Notes: generated by a model not told the origin, from the letters alone. Counted from the stretch's first letter, positions 10,301 to 18,659 are shown. The stretch: DNA of 60,619 nt from Anaerotignum sp. (GCA_020024455.1 JAHHTU010000011.1:1-60619), one strand, 5' to 3'. Numbers and translations: made by a program.

Positions 10301-10752
10301 AGGTGAATCGTTATGTGAATGAACATGGGGATACCCTTGCAATTTACAAGCTGACACACAATATCCCATTGTACATGGTGGATTATCAGGAATTGGAACG
10401 AGTATTGACAAGTGAGCTGGGAAGCAAAGAGGACTATGTGCGTGAGTTTGGAGATACACCATTTGGCTTACTGATTCGCAAAATTGCAAAACTGGATCAT
10501 GAAGCAACAATGCAGGCATTCTCCTCTTTTATCAATGACCAATCTCTGAACCAAAAGCAGATTTCTTTTGTAAACAAAATTATTCACCACATTGAACTGA
10601 ATGGGTATATGGAAAATGTTGCGGAGCTTACAAAGCCGCCATTTGATAAACCGATTAGTTTTATAAAGCTATTTGATGCAAAAACGAGAAACGCATTGAT
10701 AGAAGCAATCAATCAAATTCGGGAAAATGCAGTTCAAATCACAGCGTCCTAA
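7375..10752 (+). CDS. hsdR: type I restriction endonuclease subunit R
   Basis: HsdR (1125 residues) translocates DNA and cuts it when HsdS-bound sites are unmethylated. Order: a DUF4145-like helical N-terminal domain (about 1-140), a Glu/Lys/Gln-rich coiled coil (about 150-190), the PD-(D/E)xK nuclease (D245, E260xK262), a superfamily 2 helicase with ATGTGKT at 373-379, DESH at 473-476, GLTATP near 500 and QMIGRGTRT near 705, then the EcoEI-type C-terminal domain. All catalytic motifs are present. The start follows GAGGTGA. The N-terminal DUF4145 extension is found in EcoKI/EcoEI-like subunits and may help assembly. It is the last gene of the operon; a strong terminator follows. Confidence 0.94.
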   Translation: MTNFSFLQSKQEYTLFSSACIEAEKIYVSAPAMCAVGCRKALELAIKWVYSADNTMQMPYKDNLQSLIHEPTFRFAVDHNTWGKLPFITKLGNLAVHTERSVQKSDALASLRALFEFIQWMDYCYGSDYVERTFDESLIPSEKVFVDTKKIKEQESLLNEKEAEIEALRKQIAQMSAQYTAEKEQHKQKRTFQPQDLSEFQTCKIYIDVDMKQMGWKFDGVDADVQEEYPVEGMAGVIGQMGYCDYVLFGKDGLPLAVVEAKRSSKDPNIGRKQAVLYADCLERKFGRRPMMFTTNGFETYFWDDQSSPQRKVSGIFSKDDLQKLMHRRSERLDLLNIPIDDKITDRYYQKEAIRAVCEQVKQGFRKHLLVMATGTGKTRTASSLTDVLSRGKWVTNILFLADRTALVKQAKDDFKHYLPDMSLCNLCSNKDDRNARIVFSTYPTILNAIDDTKSKDGRQLFTPAHFDLIIIDESHRSIFKKYRAIFEYFDAMMVGLTATPKTDVDRNTYDFFEMEHGVPTYAYDYETAVYQDHVLVPYYNYEVKTKFLEEGITYDALSDEDKERYEDDFIEDGLMPDFIPSEKLNKFVFNETTVDIVLQDLMERGIKVAGGDRLGKTIMFAQNKRHAEFILERFNKLYPQYHGTFAQRVVCDDAYAQTIIDDFKQPEKEPHIAVSVDMMDTGIDVPQAVNLVFFKKVRSKAKFWQMIGRGTRTCKELACIDQIDGAYTDKRRFLIFDYCGNFEYFREHKEGYEARETKTLSENIFGKQIKIIAALQESRFAEIEYQGWRSEMIDTCHKQVMELQPELIAVKLKMQYVEKYKKPDAFCALTEGDKGELLTHIAPIVHSAEPDEFAKRFDNFMYGLILAHIEQMPAFKYAKKQLCDTVFLLERKASIPQIKEKLPVLHEIHTDAFWDANDILLFEKVRKELRELIRFLDEGDGEQKRIITKLTDPIIDRQEGVQLDAAYDFEDYRAKVNRYVNEHGDTLAIYKLTHNIPLYMVDYQELERVLTSELGSKEDYVREFGDTPFGLLIRKIAKLDHEATMQAFSSFINDQSLNQKQISFVNKIIHHIELNGYMENVAELTKPPFDKPISFIKLFDAKTRNALIEAINQIRENAVQITAS

Positions 10753-10772
10753 ATATCAGAAACAACAAAAAT

Positions 10773-10820
10773 CAGACACCGATTCTACCCGTCTAAAAGG
10801 TAGAAATTGTGTCTGTTTTT
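10773..10820 (+). terminator. terminator of the hsd operon
   Basis: Nested stems CAGACAC / GTGTCTG (10773-10779 with 10809-10815) and TTCTACC / GGTAGAA inside, followed by TTTTT. Confidence 0.85.
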
Positions 10821-11192
10821 CTGTGTTTGTGTGAGCATCTTGACAAGATGGATAGCCACTGCACGGACGTGGGGGTGTACAGAGGGGAACAGCATTCCCC
10901 TTTGATGTGTGCTGTATTTCTGGGGTTATGGAGAGAAAGGTTGACCTAATCGGAACAATGGTATATCAACGCTCCTGTCCCTCTGCAACGATACGCACTA
11001 AAACCACCACAACAGACTATCATATGTAATATATCAAGGGGGAGCCGTTTTTCTGAGTGGTTTCCTTTTTTCTGTTTATAAGAGACGAATTCCTTTCTGT
11101 GAAATTTGGAAAATTTACGATTAACCGAATGAAAGCGGTCATACTACAATAAGTTGTGACAACTATTTTTACTGTAATTTGGGAGGAGGCAT
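10821..11192. other. non-coding junction with small hairpins
   Basis: No convincing gene. It contains two compact hairpins, CATCTT / AAGATG near 10836-10850 and AGGGGAA / TTCCCCT (10883-10901). The GC-rich part (to about 10980) resembles the flanking mobile DNA, whereas sequence after 11020 turns AT-rich. It probably holds the right boundary of the acquired island, but no repeat matching the left side is visible because the left end lies outside the window. Confidence 0.35.
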
Positions 11193-11402
11193 ATGGAGCA
11201 AAATCCAATCATGAAATTTTCAGTATTGCGGGAAAGTCTGCACAATTTTGATTTTAACCCCATCGAATTGGAGTGGGTTAGGAGTTAGGCAGGTTTGAAT
11301 ACGGTTACCATATCCCCAACCGAACAATGGCAAATGATACCCAAAGCAAGTTGGTATGCAGACCTTGATGAGCATGGGCGGTTTGCTCCAATTTCCAAAT
11401 GA
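11193..11402 (+). pseudogene. small ORF interrupted by an in-frame TAG
   Basis: A strong GGGAGGAGG site precedes ATG at 11193. The frame reads MEQNPIMKFSVLRESLHNF and continues to WVRS, meets TAG at 11286-11288, then stays open in the same frame (AGLNTVTISPTEQWQMIPKA through ISK) to TGA at 11400-11402. The joined product would be about 69 residues. I do not recognise it. It is most simply a small gene with a nonsense mutation at the edge of the acquired region. Confidence 0.4.
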
Positions 11403-11495
11403 TTCTTAACAAAATCTGACGATATGAGATTTTAGATGTAAGGAAATACAACACTTTTTTGTAAGAAATATGCAATGGTATTTGTAAGAGAAGTA

Positions 11496-11504
11496 TGCTA
11501 TAAT
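11496..11504 (+). promoter_or_regulatory. extended -10 promoter for the lipoprotein gene
   Basis: TGCTATAAT is an extended -10 element 43 bases before the start codon; no good -35 is seen, as is usual for extended -10 promoters. Confidence 0.55.
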
Positions 11505-11546
11505 CATGCTACTCAAACAATAACAAGCATGAATGGGAGCAGTACA

Positions 11547-12398
11547 ATGAAAAGAACGATTGCATTTTGTATGATGATATTTTTATTGGTAGGTTGTGGA
11601 ACGACACAAGTGCCATCTGAACAGGCAACAACACAAAAAAATGAGGTGGTATATTCCAATTTGACAGATACAGCATCACAAAAAGAAGTGACAGAAATTT
11701 TAGAAAGTCATGGTGTGACAAAACAACAAACAGAAACACTCATTTCTTGGGCGGAGGATTTTAATAAACGTGTGACATCAGAACCGTTACCAAGTGGGTT
11801 TCAACCGATGCAAGGAGATGGTGTCAAATATGATGGTTTGGTGATAGATTACAAAGAACTTTCAGATGGTGATATTATTCCGGAAGCAAATTGCAGATTG
11901 ACAAGTTATTTGTTAATGCAAAACATGATACAAACCAATCAAAAACAAGTAGAAAATGATACGTTTTTGATATTTGACATAGAAGCGATTGATATGTATG
12001 AGCAATTCCGTTTACCAAAAGAGCAAAGAAATGATTTTATTTCTTTATTCAACTGGGTATCGGTAGATGGTACAAGTACGTTGGAAGAACATAAAGAAAA
12101 CATACAAAAGGCTTGGGCAGACAGAGAAATTCACATACAGGGTGATGACATTTCTTTGATTAGTGTGTATTTACATTCTGCATTTGATGCAGTACGATTT
12201 ATTGGGCATACAGGAGTATTGGTAGAAACAGATAATGGATTGGTATTTGTGGAAAAATATGGGCCACGATTTCCTTTTCAAGCAACAAAGTTTCAAGACC
12301 GAGAGCAATTAAAAACATATTTATTACATCGTACAGACTTATATGGTGAAGCGTCAGAGTTGGAACCAATCATCATGGAAAATGATGCATTTCTGTAA
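11547..12398 (+). CDS. DUF4300-like lipoprotein
   Basis: A 283-residue exported lipoprotein of unknown function. The start MKRTIAFCMMIFLLVGCG is a type II signal peptide with lipobox LVGC, so the mature protein should be anchored by a lipidated cysteine. The body (NLTDTASQKEVTEILESHGV, then SLFNWVSVDG and AFDAVRFIGHTGVL) resembles the DUF4300 family of Firmicute surface lipoproteins. In-frame codons upstream exist, but only this ATG begins a signal peptide. It stands alone between an extended -10 promoter and a weak terminator. Family assignment is from memory of the pattern and moderately sure. Confidence 0.7.
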   Translation: MKRTIAFCMMIFLLVGCGTTQVPSEQATTQKNEVVYSNLTDTASQKEVTEILESHGVTKQQTETLISWAEDFNKRVTSEPLPSGFQPMQGDGVKYDGLVIDYKELSDGDIIPEANCRLTSYLLMQNMIQTNQKQVENDTFLIFDIEAIDMYEQFRLPKEQRNDFISLFNWVSVDGTSTLEEHKENIQKAWADREIHIQGDDISLISVYLHSAFDAVRFIGHTGVLVETDNGLVFVEKYGPRFPFQATKFQDREQLKTYLLHRTDLYGEASELEPIIMENDAFL

Positions 12399-12399
12399 A

Positions 12400-12457
12400 A
12401 ATAACACAAGCAGTGACATAAAAGTAGGTGGAATACAAGTGTCTATTGTGTTATTTT
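12400..12457 (+). terminator. weak terminator-like hairpin
   Basis: A ten-base perfect stem AATAACACAA / TTGTGTTATT closes a long loop of about 36 bases and is followed by only a short T run. The rest of 12399-12673 shows no gene. Confidence 0.4.
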
Positions 12458-12673
12458 GGTGGTCTGGCTGGGAAATCATACAAAAATACTTGCGTTGTAA
12501 TATGTGATTGTTTATAATAAAACATATCATAAGTAAAAAACAGTAAAAATATGAGCATAAATAGTATATATCATGTTATGATGCATACCAAGTAATATGA
12601 CACAAGGTTTATGGGGAGACTGTGGTATGATGTTTGCACATGATATCACAATGATAGCAAAAAGAGGTTCAGT

Positions 12674-15600
12674 ATGAGTTTTATATGGGAGATTTTTGAA
12701 GATTTCGATGAAATTGTTTATGTATCGGATATAGAAACAAATAATTTAATTTATATGAATGCATGTCTAAGAAATTCTTTAGGCTTTGATTCTCATGCAG
12801 ACTATGCTGGGAAAAAATGTTACCAAGTGTTACAAGGGCTAGATGCTCCTTGTGCTTTTTGCACCAATGACGCACTCAGAACGCAAAAATTTATATCATG
12901 GAAACATAGAAACCCAATATTGAACAAGCATCTTCTCATCAAAGACAGCTTATTGATAGAAAACGGAAGAAAATACAGATTTGAAATTGCAATAGACCCC
13001 AATGCAGGCAATACATCAAACATTTCTTATTATTACACACGCAGCGAAACCATATTAAATGAATGTTTACAACAAATATTTTCTACAACAGACCCTGAAC
13101 AATCCATTCAAAACATATTATCCTATATTGGTAAAACTTTTTTATGTGGCAGAACATATATCTTTGAATTGGAAGAGCACGGTTTGATGAGCAATACCTA
13201 TGAATGGTGTTGTGAAGGTGTTTTTCCGCAAAAAGATATGTTACAGCATGAATTACAAGAAAGTGTGGATTGGTGGTTGCAGCGTTTTCGTGAAAATGAA
13301 GTGGTTGTGATTGAAAATTTGGAGGATATTCGTACCCAATATCCATTATCCTATGCAATCTTAAAACCACAAAATATCACTTCCTTGGTGGTTGGGCCAA
13401 TTCATATGGAAGACAGTATACTTGGTTTTATCGGTGTGGATAATCCCAGTAAAGATATGTTAAAGTTGATTACGCCATTGCTAAATGTCATCGGGTATTT
13501 TGTAGCCTCTTTATTGAAAAGACGGGATTTATTGGCACGTTTGAATAATTTGAGTTTTCATGACCCTTTGACAGGGGCATTTAACCGCAATGCGATGTCA
13601 GAACATCATGTCAATCAGTTGGATATGGAATCTGTGGGTGTGATTTATTGTGATATTACAGGCTTGAAACGAACCAATGACACCATTGGGCATGATGCGG
13701 GTGACCAAATGATTCGACATTGTTATAACCTGATTAAAGATACATTGCAAACAGATTGGATTTATCGTACAGGTGGTGACGAATTTGTTGTTGTAAACGC
13801 AAATTGCAGTGAAGAAACATTCAAAAAAAGTATAGAAAAGCTCACAAAGGCTATCAAAGAAGATAAGTATCATATTGCTGTGGGATATACTTGGTCGAAC
13901 GAACAACCATTGAATTTGGAAATATTGATTTCAAAAGCAGACCAAGTGATGTACGAAGATAAACGGGAATATTATGCCAAAAATCATATGCTCAGAGACC
14001 GCAGAAATCCTGTGGAACGTACAGAACCCAAGAAGCTGGAACACAAGCATGAAAACAAAACACCATTTTATGAGTTTTTAGACAATACCTATTATGATGC
14101 AGAATCTTGGTTTCGCTCCATCTCCCAACAAAATACTTCCAGTTATTTCTATTTTGGGGATATGCAAAGAGATTTGTTCTATATTTCGGACAATATGCGT
14201 CAGGAATTTGGATTTCAGAACAATATTGTGCCAAGCTTGACAAGAGTATGGGCACAATATATCAGTACACAAAAATTTAAGGAATTGTATTGGCAACAGT
14301 TTGAAGAAATGATGCAAAATAAACAGGATACCTATGAGTTATGCTATCAGGTGCGTAATGTAGATGGAGAAATCATATGGGTACGTTGCTATGCAATGAT
14401 GAAATGGAATGAGGATAAAAGCAAACCGCTTTTTATTTCCGGACGTATTACCAAACAAGACGATGAGTTGGTTGTGGATACTGTTACCAATTTTCCAAGA
14501 ACATCTGCTGTGTTTCACAAATTGCAGGAATTGGAAAAAGAAGAAAAGCAAAGTTTGTTGATTGGGTTTAGCATCAATCATATTACAGAGCTAAACAGTA
14601 CCAGAGGACGCTCCTATGCAGACCGCTTATTGAAAAATATTGCAAAAGATTTGATGGAAAATCTTTCTGATAAAATGTCTTTTTATCGTTTGGAAGGAAT
14701 GCGTTGTATGGCGTTGGTAGACCAACAGTGCAAAGAAAAGGAAGAAGAATTGATATCACAAATTTTGGAAATTGTAAAAAATTGTTATCGGGAGATGGGT
14801 GTTTCCATAAACATTCCTTGTTCTTTTGCGGTGTTGAAATATCCGGATAGCACTTGCACTGTGGATAATTTATTGGAGCATATGGTTTCTTTAATCCGTG
14901 TTGCAAAACAAGATGTTCATAAGCCATATATTAGTTATGGCACAAACAGTGTCGGTCGTATGAAAGAAATGTCTGATATGGCAGTACAGTTGACAAAAGA
15001 TGTGCTGGAAGGCATGAAACATTTTCGTGTGGTTGTGCAACCTGTGGTTTCTGCACAAAGCGGGCATATCATTGGTGGTGAAGTGTTATTGCGTTGGCAA
15101 TATCAAGGCAAAGATGTTGCACCGTCCGTTTTTATTCCCATGTTGGAAAAGCAGAATATGATACATATTGTGGGCAGATGGGTATTTGAGCAGGCAGTAC
15201 GCAGTTGTGCAAGAATTGTCATATATATCCCGAACTTTTATATTACATTCAATGTCAGCTCATATCAGTTGGCAGATGATGAGCTTCCTGATATCATGCA
15301 ACAAGTTTTGCAAAAATATCGCTTAAAGGGCAGTCATATGGTTGCGGAAATGACAGAAAACTGTTTAGATGAGTATCCGGAAAAACTGATGTATTTTACG
15401 GATATTTGTAACAAAATGGGTATACAGATTGCATTGGATAATTTTGGAAGTGGATATTCCTCTTTGAAAATGTTGTTGCGTTATACTTGTAACATCATTA
15501 AAATTGACCGCTCCATATTGGAGGAAATGAAAAATTCGGAAGAAAAAGTACAGTTTATTCGTAGTATTGTATATGCCTGTCATCAGTTTGGCAAAAAAGT

Positions 15601-15739
15601 TTGCATGGAAGGTGTGGAGGACGAAGCACAAAATGAGATGATTCAAAATACGGGTTGTGATATGATACAAGGATATTATTATTATCACCCGATGGAATTG
15701 TCAGAGTTTTATCGTTTGTTGAGCAGAATATGTATATAA
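12674..15739 (+). CDS. PAS-GAF-GGDEF-PAS-GGDEF*-EAL c-di-GMP signalling protein
   Basis: A 1021-residue, apparently soluble protein that should make or break cyclic di-GMP. In order: an N-terminal PAS-like sensor with a cysteine motif (LQGLDAPCAFC, about 50-65); a GAF-like domain (about 130-280); a GGDEF domain with intact RTGGDEF (GGDEF at 367-371); a second PAS-like domain (about 470-610); a degenerate GGDEF around 620-750 with LEGMR in place of the signature; and an EAL domain from about 785. The EAL domain keeps EVLLRW (from E803), the conserved NVSSYQL, EMTE, IKID and EGVED motifs, but the metal-binding DD pair reads D922-N923. Diguanylate cyclase activity is well supported; phosphodiesterase activity is less certain. 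A single gene with its own terminator. Confidence 0.9.
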   Translation: MSFIWEIFEDFDEIVYVSDIETNNLIYMNACLRNSLGFDSHADYAGKKCYQVLQGLDAPCAFCTNDALRTQKFISWKHRNPILNKHLLIKDSLLIENGRKYRFEIAIDPNAGNTSNISYYYTRSETILNECLQQIFSTTDPEQSIQNILSYIGKTFLCGRTYIFELEEHGLMSNTYEWCCEGVFPQKDMLQHELQESVDWWLQRFRENEVVVIENLEDIRTQYPLSYAILKPQNITSLVVGPIHMEDSILGFIGVDNPSKDMLKLITPLLNVIGYFVASLLKRRDLLARLNNLSFHDPLTGAFNRNAMSEHHVNQLDMESVGVIYCDITGLKRTNDTIGHDAGDQMIRHCYNLIKDTLQTDWIYRTGGDEFVVVNANCSEETFKKSIEKLTKAIKEDKYHIAVGYTWSNEQPLNLEILISKADQVMYEDKREYYAKNHMLRDRRNPVERTEPKKLEHKHENKTPFYEFLDNTYYDAESWFRSISQQNTSSYFYFGDMQRDLFYISDNMRQEFGFQNNIVPSLTRVWAQYISTQKFKELYWQQFEEMMQNKQDTYELCYQVRNVDGEIIWVRCYAMMKWNEDKSKPLFISGRITKQDDELVVDTVTNFPRTSAVFHKLQELEKEEKQSLLIGFSINHITELNSTRGRSYADRLLKNIAKDLMENLSDKMSFYRLEGMRCMALVDQQCKEKEEELISQILEIVKNCYREMGVSINIPCSFAVLKYPDSTCTVDNLLEHMVSLIRVAKQDVHKPYISYGTNSVGRMKEMSDMAVQLTKDVLEGMKHFRVVVQPVVSAQSGHIIGGEVLLRWQYQGKDVAPSVFIPMLEKQNMIHIVGRWVFEQAVRSCARIVIYIPNFYITFNVSSYQLADDELPDIMQQVLQKYRLKGSHMVAEMTENCLDEYPEKLMYFTDICNKMGIQIALDNFGSGYSSLKMLLRYTCNIIKIDRSILEEMKNSEEKVQFIRSIVYACHQFGKKVCMEGVEDEAQNEMIQNTGCDMIQGYYYYHPMELSEFYRLLSRICI

Positions 15740-15746
15740 AAGAAAG

Positions 15747-15776
15747 GCAGTATTGTATGAACAATACTGCTTTTTT
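15747..15776 (+). terminator. terminator of the GGDEF/EAL gene
   Basis: Perfect ten-base stem GCAGTATTGT / ACAATACTGC with a four-base loop, followed by TTTTTT. Confidence 0.9.
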
Positions 15777-15805
15777 GTATGGAGATATCGGTTGTTGTTT
15801 TGATG

Positions 15806-16072
15806 TCATATGCTCATACCAAACCAAATAAATAAAACAATGGCGATGCTGCCAAATACAAGCCCTGTATAGAAATATGGTTTTTTTGAGAAAGCTAGAT
15901 AGCGATAAAACAATACTGTGGCGATGCCGGAAAATAGAATGAAAAGACCGCCTTTCCATGCGGGATTACCTTTGATAAAACATATAAGGGTTACCAGTTC
16001 TGTGAGGGCAATCACAATATCCAAAGCGTGCGTTTTGGCTTGTGTTTTGATGTCGTTTTTCTCCTTTATCAT
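15806..16072 (-). CDS. small integral membrane protein
   Basis: An 88-residue protein with three predicted membrane helices (about 17-34, 42-57 and 68-86) after a short charged N-terminus. The start at 16072 (MIKEKNDIKTQAKTHALDIV) follows AAAGGAGAAACACAC; a further AAAGGAG-ATG repeat lies just upstream because the sequence around the start is duplicated. I do not recognise the family. It shares the strand with the HxlR regulator gene 117 bases upstream and may be read from that promoter. Confidence 0.6.
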   Translation of the reverse strand: MIKEKNDIKTQAKTHALDIVIALTELVTLICFIKGNPAWKGGLFILFSGIATVLFYRYLAFSKKPYFYTGLVFGSIAIVLFIWFGMSI

Positions 16073-16189
16073 GTGTGTTTCTCCTTTATCATAAAAAAAG
16101 AAAAGCGGATACCATACCATTTGAAAAAAAGTATCGGATATCCATAAATGATTTCTTTTCGCAATGGAGGCTCAGCTGGATAGTGCATA

Positions 16190-16555
16190 TTATTTTTTGC
16201 TGATGATATCATGATATTCCTGCACATATTTTTTGCCCCAGCTGTCCATAGCCTCCATGATGGGAATGAGTTGTTTTCCGGTTTGTGTCAACGTATACTC
16301 TACCATAGGAGGAACGGAAGCGTATACTTTACGAGATACAATGCCGTATTTTTCCAATTCTTTGAGCTGTTGTGTCAACATTTTTTGCGTAATGGAAGGA
16401 ATTAACCGTTTGAATTCATTATAGCGAATGGTGTCATGTAAATGTAAATTCCATATGATAAGAGCTTTCCATTTTCCGCTCAATATTTCCAAAGTCAATT
16501 CGATTTCACATTGATAGTTAGAGCAACTGATTTTATTTTCTCTTTCGTCAGGCAT
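16190..16555 (-). CDS. HxlR-family winged-helix transcriptional regulator
   Basis: A 121-residue HxlR/MarR-like regulator. It shows the family hallmarks: a conserved cysteine just before the first helix (YQCEIELTLEILSGKWKALI), the recognition region ITQKMLTQQLKELEKYGIV and the wing VPPMVEYTLTQTGK. Such proteins bind as dimers and often respond to electrophiles or redox stress through that cysteine. The start at 16555 follows AGGAGGTGTGAACCAT. It has its own sigma-A promoter. A likely target is itself or the small membrane protein gene downstream; this is inference. Confidence 0.9.
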   Translation of the reverse strand: MPDERENKISCSNYQCEIELTLEILSGKWKALIIWNLHLHDTIRYNEFKRLIPSITQKMLTQQLKELEKYGIVSRKVYASVPPMVEYTLTQTGKQLIPIMEAMDSWGKKYVQEYHDIISKK

Positions 16556-16586
16556 ATGGTTCACACCTCCTAAATTGTTTGATTCT

Positions 16587-16615
16587 ATTATAATCACATA
16601 AAATGTAAAAATCAA
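16587..16615 (-). promoter_or_regulatory. sigma-A promoter of the HxlR gene
   Basis: On the minus strand TTGATT (16615-16610), 17-base spacer, TATAAT (16592-16587); about 30 bases before the start codon. Confidence 0.75.
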
Positions 16616-16666
16616 TGGATAAACGAACCAAAAAGTGCCTACTGGCAAAACGGGATACTTTATGTT

Positions 16667-17180
16667 ATGGTAGAACAGTACAAAGAACACCATTCTATTT
16701 TGGAAAGTTTTTATCAACTGTATGTGTGTGCTTGCGAAAGATGATTGCATTTTTGTTTTTGTATCTACGCAGTAGAAAAACTTCCACCAAAGGCGAAAAT
16801 ACAATTCTTTTTGATGATGCTGTGCCAAACAGCACAATTCTATGAAAATCCAATCTATTTTGCAAGCAAATCAAAAAAATGGTGATTTGATAGGCATTTG
16901 CCATATCAAATGCAAAGCGGAACAATCGTTCCAATTCTTTTTGGGAATTTGTAAAAAATAACAAATGGCAATAAGAAAATGTCTTGTAGTATAATACGCT
17001 ATCTTTTTTATGATAATGGGCAATTTTTATGTTCCCATCAATCTTTTCCATTTTCCATATCGTTTACTGTTTGTCATAAAGATGACAAAAGAGCATACTC
17101 CTATCCAGAAAAACAACTGTTTTTTTATTGCGTGTATACAGGTATTTGTTTGTTTTATCATAAATCCCAAAAACATTTTT
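16667..17180 (+). pseudogene. degenerate plus-strand gene of unknown family
   Basis: One forward frame starting at ATG 16667 (MVEQYKEHHSILESFYQLYV) stays protein-like over about 500 bases but is cut by several stops (TGA after CACER, TGA after SKSKKW, TAA after LFGNL). The stretch ends at a strong plus-strand terminator at 17181, which no intact gene explains. That combination points to a decayed gene. I cannot name the family. A competing open frame on the minus strand (16695-17051) lacks a convincing start. Confidence 0.35.
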
Positions 17181-17227
17181 ACAAACTTTATGTGGAAAAG
17201 CACACCCGCATAAAGTTTGTTTTTTTT
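17181..17227 (+). terminator. orphan plus-strand terminator
   Basis: Stem ACAAACTTTATG / CATAAAGTTTGT (17181-17192 with 17209-17220) followed by a run of T. Only the plus-strand side has the T run, although the adjacent intact gene is on the minus strand. Confidence 0.75.
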
Positions 17228-17915
17228 ATGCCAAAATATGATACAGTGCAGAAAGATGATGGATTTCATGCAAGGGGATAATATCGGTGCAATTTGGCAA
17301 ATGTTCCGCATTCATCCAACAGGTGTCGATGCCATATTGATTGCCACCCAAAATGTCGGAAGATAAAGAGTCACCAATGATGATGACATCGTTTGGAGAA
17401 AGATGCGGCAAAGTTTGAAAACAATAATCAAAATAAGATTTGTTTGGTTTTTGGTAACCGATTTCTTCCGAAACAAATACTTTTTTGAAATAAGGGGCAA
17501 GTCCTGTGGCGTGCAGGCGTTTATATTGTGTGCTTTGCAAGCCGTTTGTGACAACATATAATTCATATTGTTTGGATAATGTTTTGACCAAATCCAAAGC
17601 ACCCTCCATCATATCAAAGCCATGTTCCAATGTTTTGCGGTAGTCTTGCTCTAATGCAAGTCCGTCCAAAGATAACCCAAAATGAGAAACCAATTTCGGA
17701 AAGCGGGTTTGGAATATGGTATCTTTTTCGATTTCGCCTTTTTCGTATGCTGCCCATAATTTTTCGTTTTCCTGCAAATAATAGCGACGCATTTCATCTG
17801 TAAATGTGATATGATGTGCTGCAAATATGGTTTGCAGTCCTTTTTTTTCAGATGTTGCAAAATCCAATAATGTACGGTCTAAATCAAAAAATAATGCTTT
17901 ATACTGTTTTTTCAT
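17226..17915 (-). CDS. yjjG: HAD hydrolase, YjjG-type pyrimidine nucleotidase
   Basis: A 229-residue haloacid dehalogenase-family phosphatase. Motif I is FFDLDRT (nucleophile D11, acid/base D13), motif II lies in YVVTNGLQ, the motif III lysine in GYQKPNKSYF, and motif IV in IIIGDSLSSDILGG. The helical cap between motifs I and II and the phrase TNGLQSTQYKRL fit the YjjG subgroup, which dephosphorylates non-canonical pyrimidine mononucleotides. Its ATG directly abuts the TAA of the SDR gene and its ribosome site (GGAGGTATGATATAA) lies inside that gene, so the two are translationally coupled. Substrate is inferred from subgroup only. Confidence 0.82.
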   Translation of the reverse strand: MKKQYKALFFDLDRTLLDFATSEKKGLQTIFAAHHITFTDEMRRYYLQENEKLWAAYEKGEIEKDTIFQTRFPKLVSHFGLSLDGLALEQDYRKTLEHGFDMMEGALDLVKTLSKQYELYVVTNGLQSTQYKRLHATGLAPYFKKVFVSEEIGYQKPNKSYFDYCFQTLPHLSPNDVIIIGDSLSSDILGGNQYGIDTCWMNAEHLPNCTDIIPLHEIHHLSALYHILA

Positions 17916-18659
17916 TTATATCATACCTCCATCTAGTGTGATGATTTGTCCTGTCAAAAATGATGCATGGTCACTGGCTAAATGCAAGGCAGTGTCTGCC
18001 ACTTCTTTTGGTGTGCCCAAACGCATGAGTGCAATTTCTTCGGCAAGTGCCTGTTTTTCTTCTGCGGAAAAGCAAGCATTCATGTCTGTATCAATCACAC
18101 CGCAGGCAATGGCATTGACACGAATATGACTGGGCCCAAGCTCCTTTGCCATGGATTTTGTAAACGCATTGACACCACCTTTGGAGGCAGAATATACAGC
18201 CTCGCAAGATGCACCGCTTTCGCCCCACATAGAAGAAATGTTCAAAATGACACCTGATTGTTTGCGTACCATGGCAGGCACAGCCAAGTGGGTACAATGC
18301 AATACAGAGTGCAAATTGACAGCCAGTATATGTTGCCATTGGTGTGGCTGCATATCCGTGAACAATCCAATGTGCGAAATGCCTGCATTGTTTACCAAAA
18401 TGTCCACATCGCCAAATGTTTGTTTGATTTTTGCAAACATGGTTTCACAGGCGGTATAATCAGAAACATCAGCCAGTATTGCCATACAAGAAATTCCCTC
18501 TTGTTGCATTTGCTGATATGTTTCTTGTAATTGTTCTTGGTTGCGGGAAGCGTTTAACACCACTTGGCAACCGGCACGACCGAACGCAAAAGCAATGCTT
18601 TTTCCAATGCCACGGGAAGAACCTGTGACTAACACCGTTTTTTGTTTGAAACATATCAT
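17916..18659 (-). CDS. short-chain dehydrogenase/reductase (FabG/YmfI-like)
   Basis: A 247-residue classical SDR. It has the nucleotide-binding TGSSRGIG (12-19), NNAG, a catalytic Ser region (ILNISSMWGE) and the YSASK active site, and ends in the typical LTGQIITLDGG. In Clostridia such stand-alone proteins are annotated either as 3-oxoacyl-ACP reductase or as EF-P 5-aminopentanone reductase (YmfI); the sequence does not let me choose. There is no other fatty-acid gene nearby, which slightly disfavours a FabG role. It is the first gene of a two-gene unit with the HAD phosphatase. Confidence 0.85.
   Translation of the reverse strand: MICFKQKTVLVTGSSRGIGKSIAFAFGRAGCQVVLNASRNQEQLQETYQQMQQEGISCMAILADVSDYTACETMFAKIKQTFGDVDILVNNAGISHIGLFTDMQPHQWQHILAVNLHSVLHCTHLAVPAMVRKQSGVILNISSMWGESGASCEAVYSASKGGVNAFTKSMAKELGPSHIRVNAIACGVIDTDMNACFSAEEKQALAEEIALMRLGTPKEVADTALHLASDHASFLTGQIITLDGGMI

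Noticed and set aside
16695..17051. A 118-codon minus-strand ORF in the HxlR-HAD interval
   Set aside because: No ribosome site, no recognised domain, and the orphan terminator argues for a plus-strand gene in this interval.
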